From: an uncultured Bacteroidales bacterium
GTDB lineage: Bacteria > Bacteroidota > Bacteroidia > Bacteroidales > P3
Length of the DNA stretch: 6,550 nucleotides
Assembly (NCBI GenBank): GCA_947097635.1
Contig: CAMURW010000088.1
Location: forward strand, 1 to 6,550
Direction: 5' to 3'
Shown here: in pieces, positions 6,132-6,550 of the stretch
Numbering within the stretch: position 1 is the stretch's first letter
Layout of the letters: every line of letters starts with the position of its first letter
Translations under genes and position numbers: made by a program
Notes under the pieces: generated by a model
What the model saw: the letters and a program-made list of their open reading frames with translations, nothing else
Database searches by the model: none
Told to the model about the DNA's origin: nothing

Positions 6132-6550
6132 ATGTACAGAACGCATACTTGTGGTGAGCTGACCATCAAGAACGTAGGCCAGCCAGTCATTATGGCAGGC
6201 TGGGTGCAACGCAGCCGCGACCTTGGCGGAATGACTTTTGTCGATTTGCGAGACAGATATGGCATTACGCAGCTGGCTTTCAATATGGAGACAAACGCTG
6301 CTCTCTGTGAGAAAGCCCGCAAACTGGGACGTGAATATGTTATACAAGCCAAAGGCAAAGTGATAGAGCGTAGCAGTAAAAACGACAAGATTGCTACCGG
6401 CGAGATAGAAATCGAGGTTGCGGAACTCAACATACTGAACGAGGCCCACACTCCTCCTTTCACCATTGAAGACGTGAGCGACGGCGGCGACGACCTTCGC
6501 ATGAAGTACCGCTATCTGGACCTTCGCCGTACTCCTGTGCGTGACAACCT
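6132..6550 (+). CDS. aspS: Aspartyl-tRNA synthetase (3' partial)
   Basis: The ATG at 6132 opens a frame with no stop to the right edge, giving 139 residues plus two bases of the next codon. AspRS charges tRNA-Asp (or also tRNA-Asn in non-discriminating forms) in the cytoplasm. The N-terminus MYRTHTCGEL, the OB-fold anticodon-binding domain (about 15-105) with GWVQRSRDLGGMTFVDLRDRYG at 23-44, and the entry to the class II catalytic core DLRMKYRYLDLRRTPVRDN at 121-139 are characteristic of bacterial-type AspRS. The start fits the usual bacterial N-terminus exactly; the leader (TCAAATAATA) has no Shine-Dalgarno, which is normal for this phylum. The catalytic motifs and the GAD insertion lie outside the window, so discriminating versus non-discriminating type cannot be judged. 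Nothing is odd in the visible part. Confidence 0.96.
   Translation, partial: MYRTHTCGELTIKNVGQPVIMAGWVQRSRDLGGMTFVDLRDRYGITQLAFNMETNAALCEKARKLGREYVIQAKGKVIERSSKNDKIATGEIEIEVAELNILNEAHTPPFTIEDVSDGGDDLRMKYRYLDLRRTPVRDN

Noticed and set aside
5865..6449. Open frame of 194 codons on the - strand spanning the aspS start and the intergenic region
   Set aside because: More than half is antisense to conserved aspS sequence; the rest translates the AT-rich leader into low-complexity hydrophobic residues and the tail runs into the long palindrome.

Overview
The window looks like a chromosomal segment from a member of the Bacteroidota, most likely order Bacteroidales. Three things point there: a long secreted protein ending in a type IX secretion (T9SS) type A sorting domain, a small DUF4296-type lipoprotein of a kind largely confined to this phylum, and the absence of Shine-Dalgarno sequences, with A/T-rich leaders and TAnnTTTG-like promoter boxes instead. 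I did not attempt to name the genus or species.

All five recognisable genes lie on the + strand. Positions 1-5073 hold three closely spaced genes: the 3' part of a giant CARDB-repeat/T9SS surface protein (its 5' end is outside the window), tilS (tRNA(Ile)-lysidine synthase) after only 4 nt, and a YqhD/BdhA-type metal-dependent alcohol/aldehyde dehydrogenase after 29 nt. They could form one transcript, and a long hairpin with a T run at 5086-5141 is a good candidate for its terminator. A second unit begins around 5275-5301 with the DUF4296 lipoprotein. After a 474-nt gene-free stretch, aspS (aspartyl-tRNA synthetase) starts at 6132 and runs off the right edge. The functions are mixed (surface protein, tRNA modification, redox enzyme, lipoprotein, tRNA charging), so neighbourhood does not point to a shared pathway.

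The most unusual material is structural. The gap between the lipoprotein gene and aspS carries a 35-bp inverted repeat (34 of 35 positions paired, 4-nt loop) at 5808-5881. Each arm is built from tandem copies of an 11-nt unit, and two weaker hairpins lie upstream. A second strong hairpin (16 bp, one bulge, 4-nt loop) sits inside the tilS coding sequence, 31 nt into the gene. tilS also contains an in-frame run of eight C. No CRISPR array, tRNA, rRNA or transposase gene was seen. I find no clear sign of a new multigene system; the long palindrome is the best candidate for an undescribed element.
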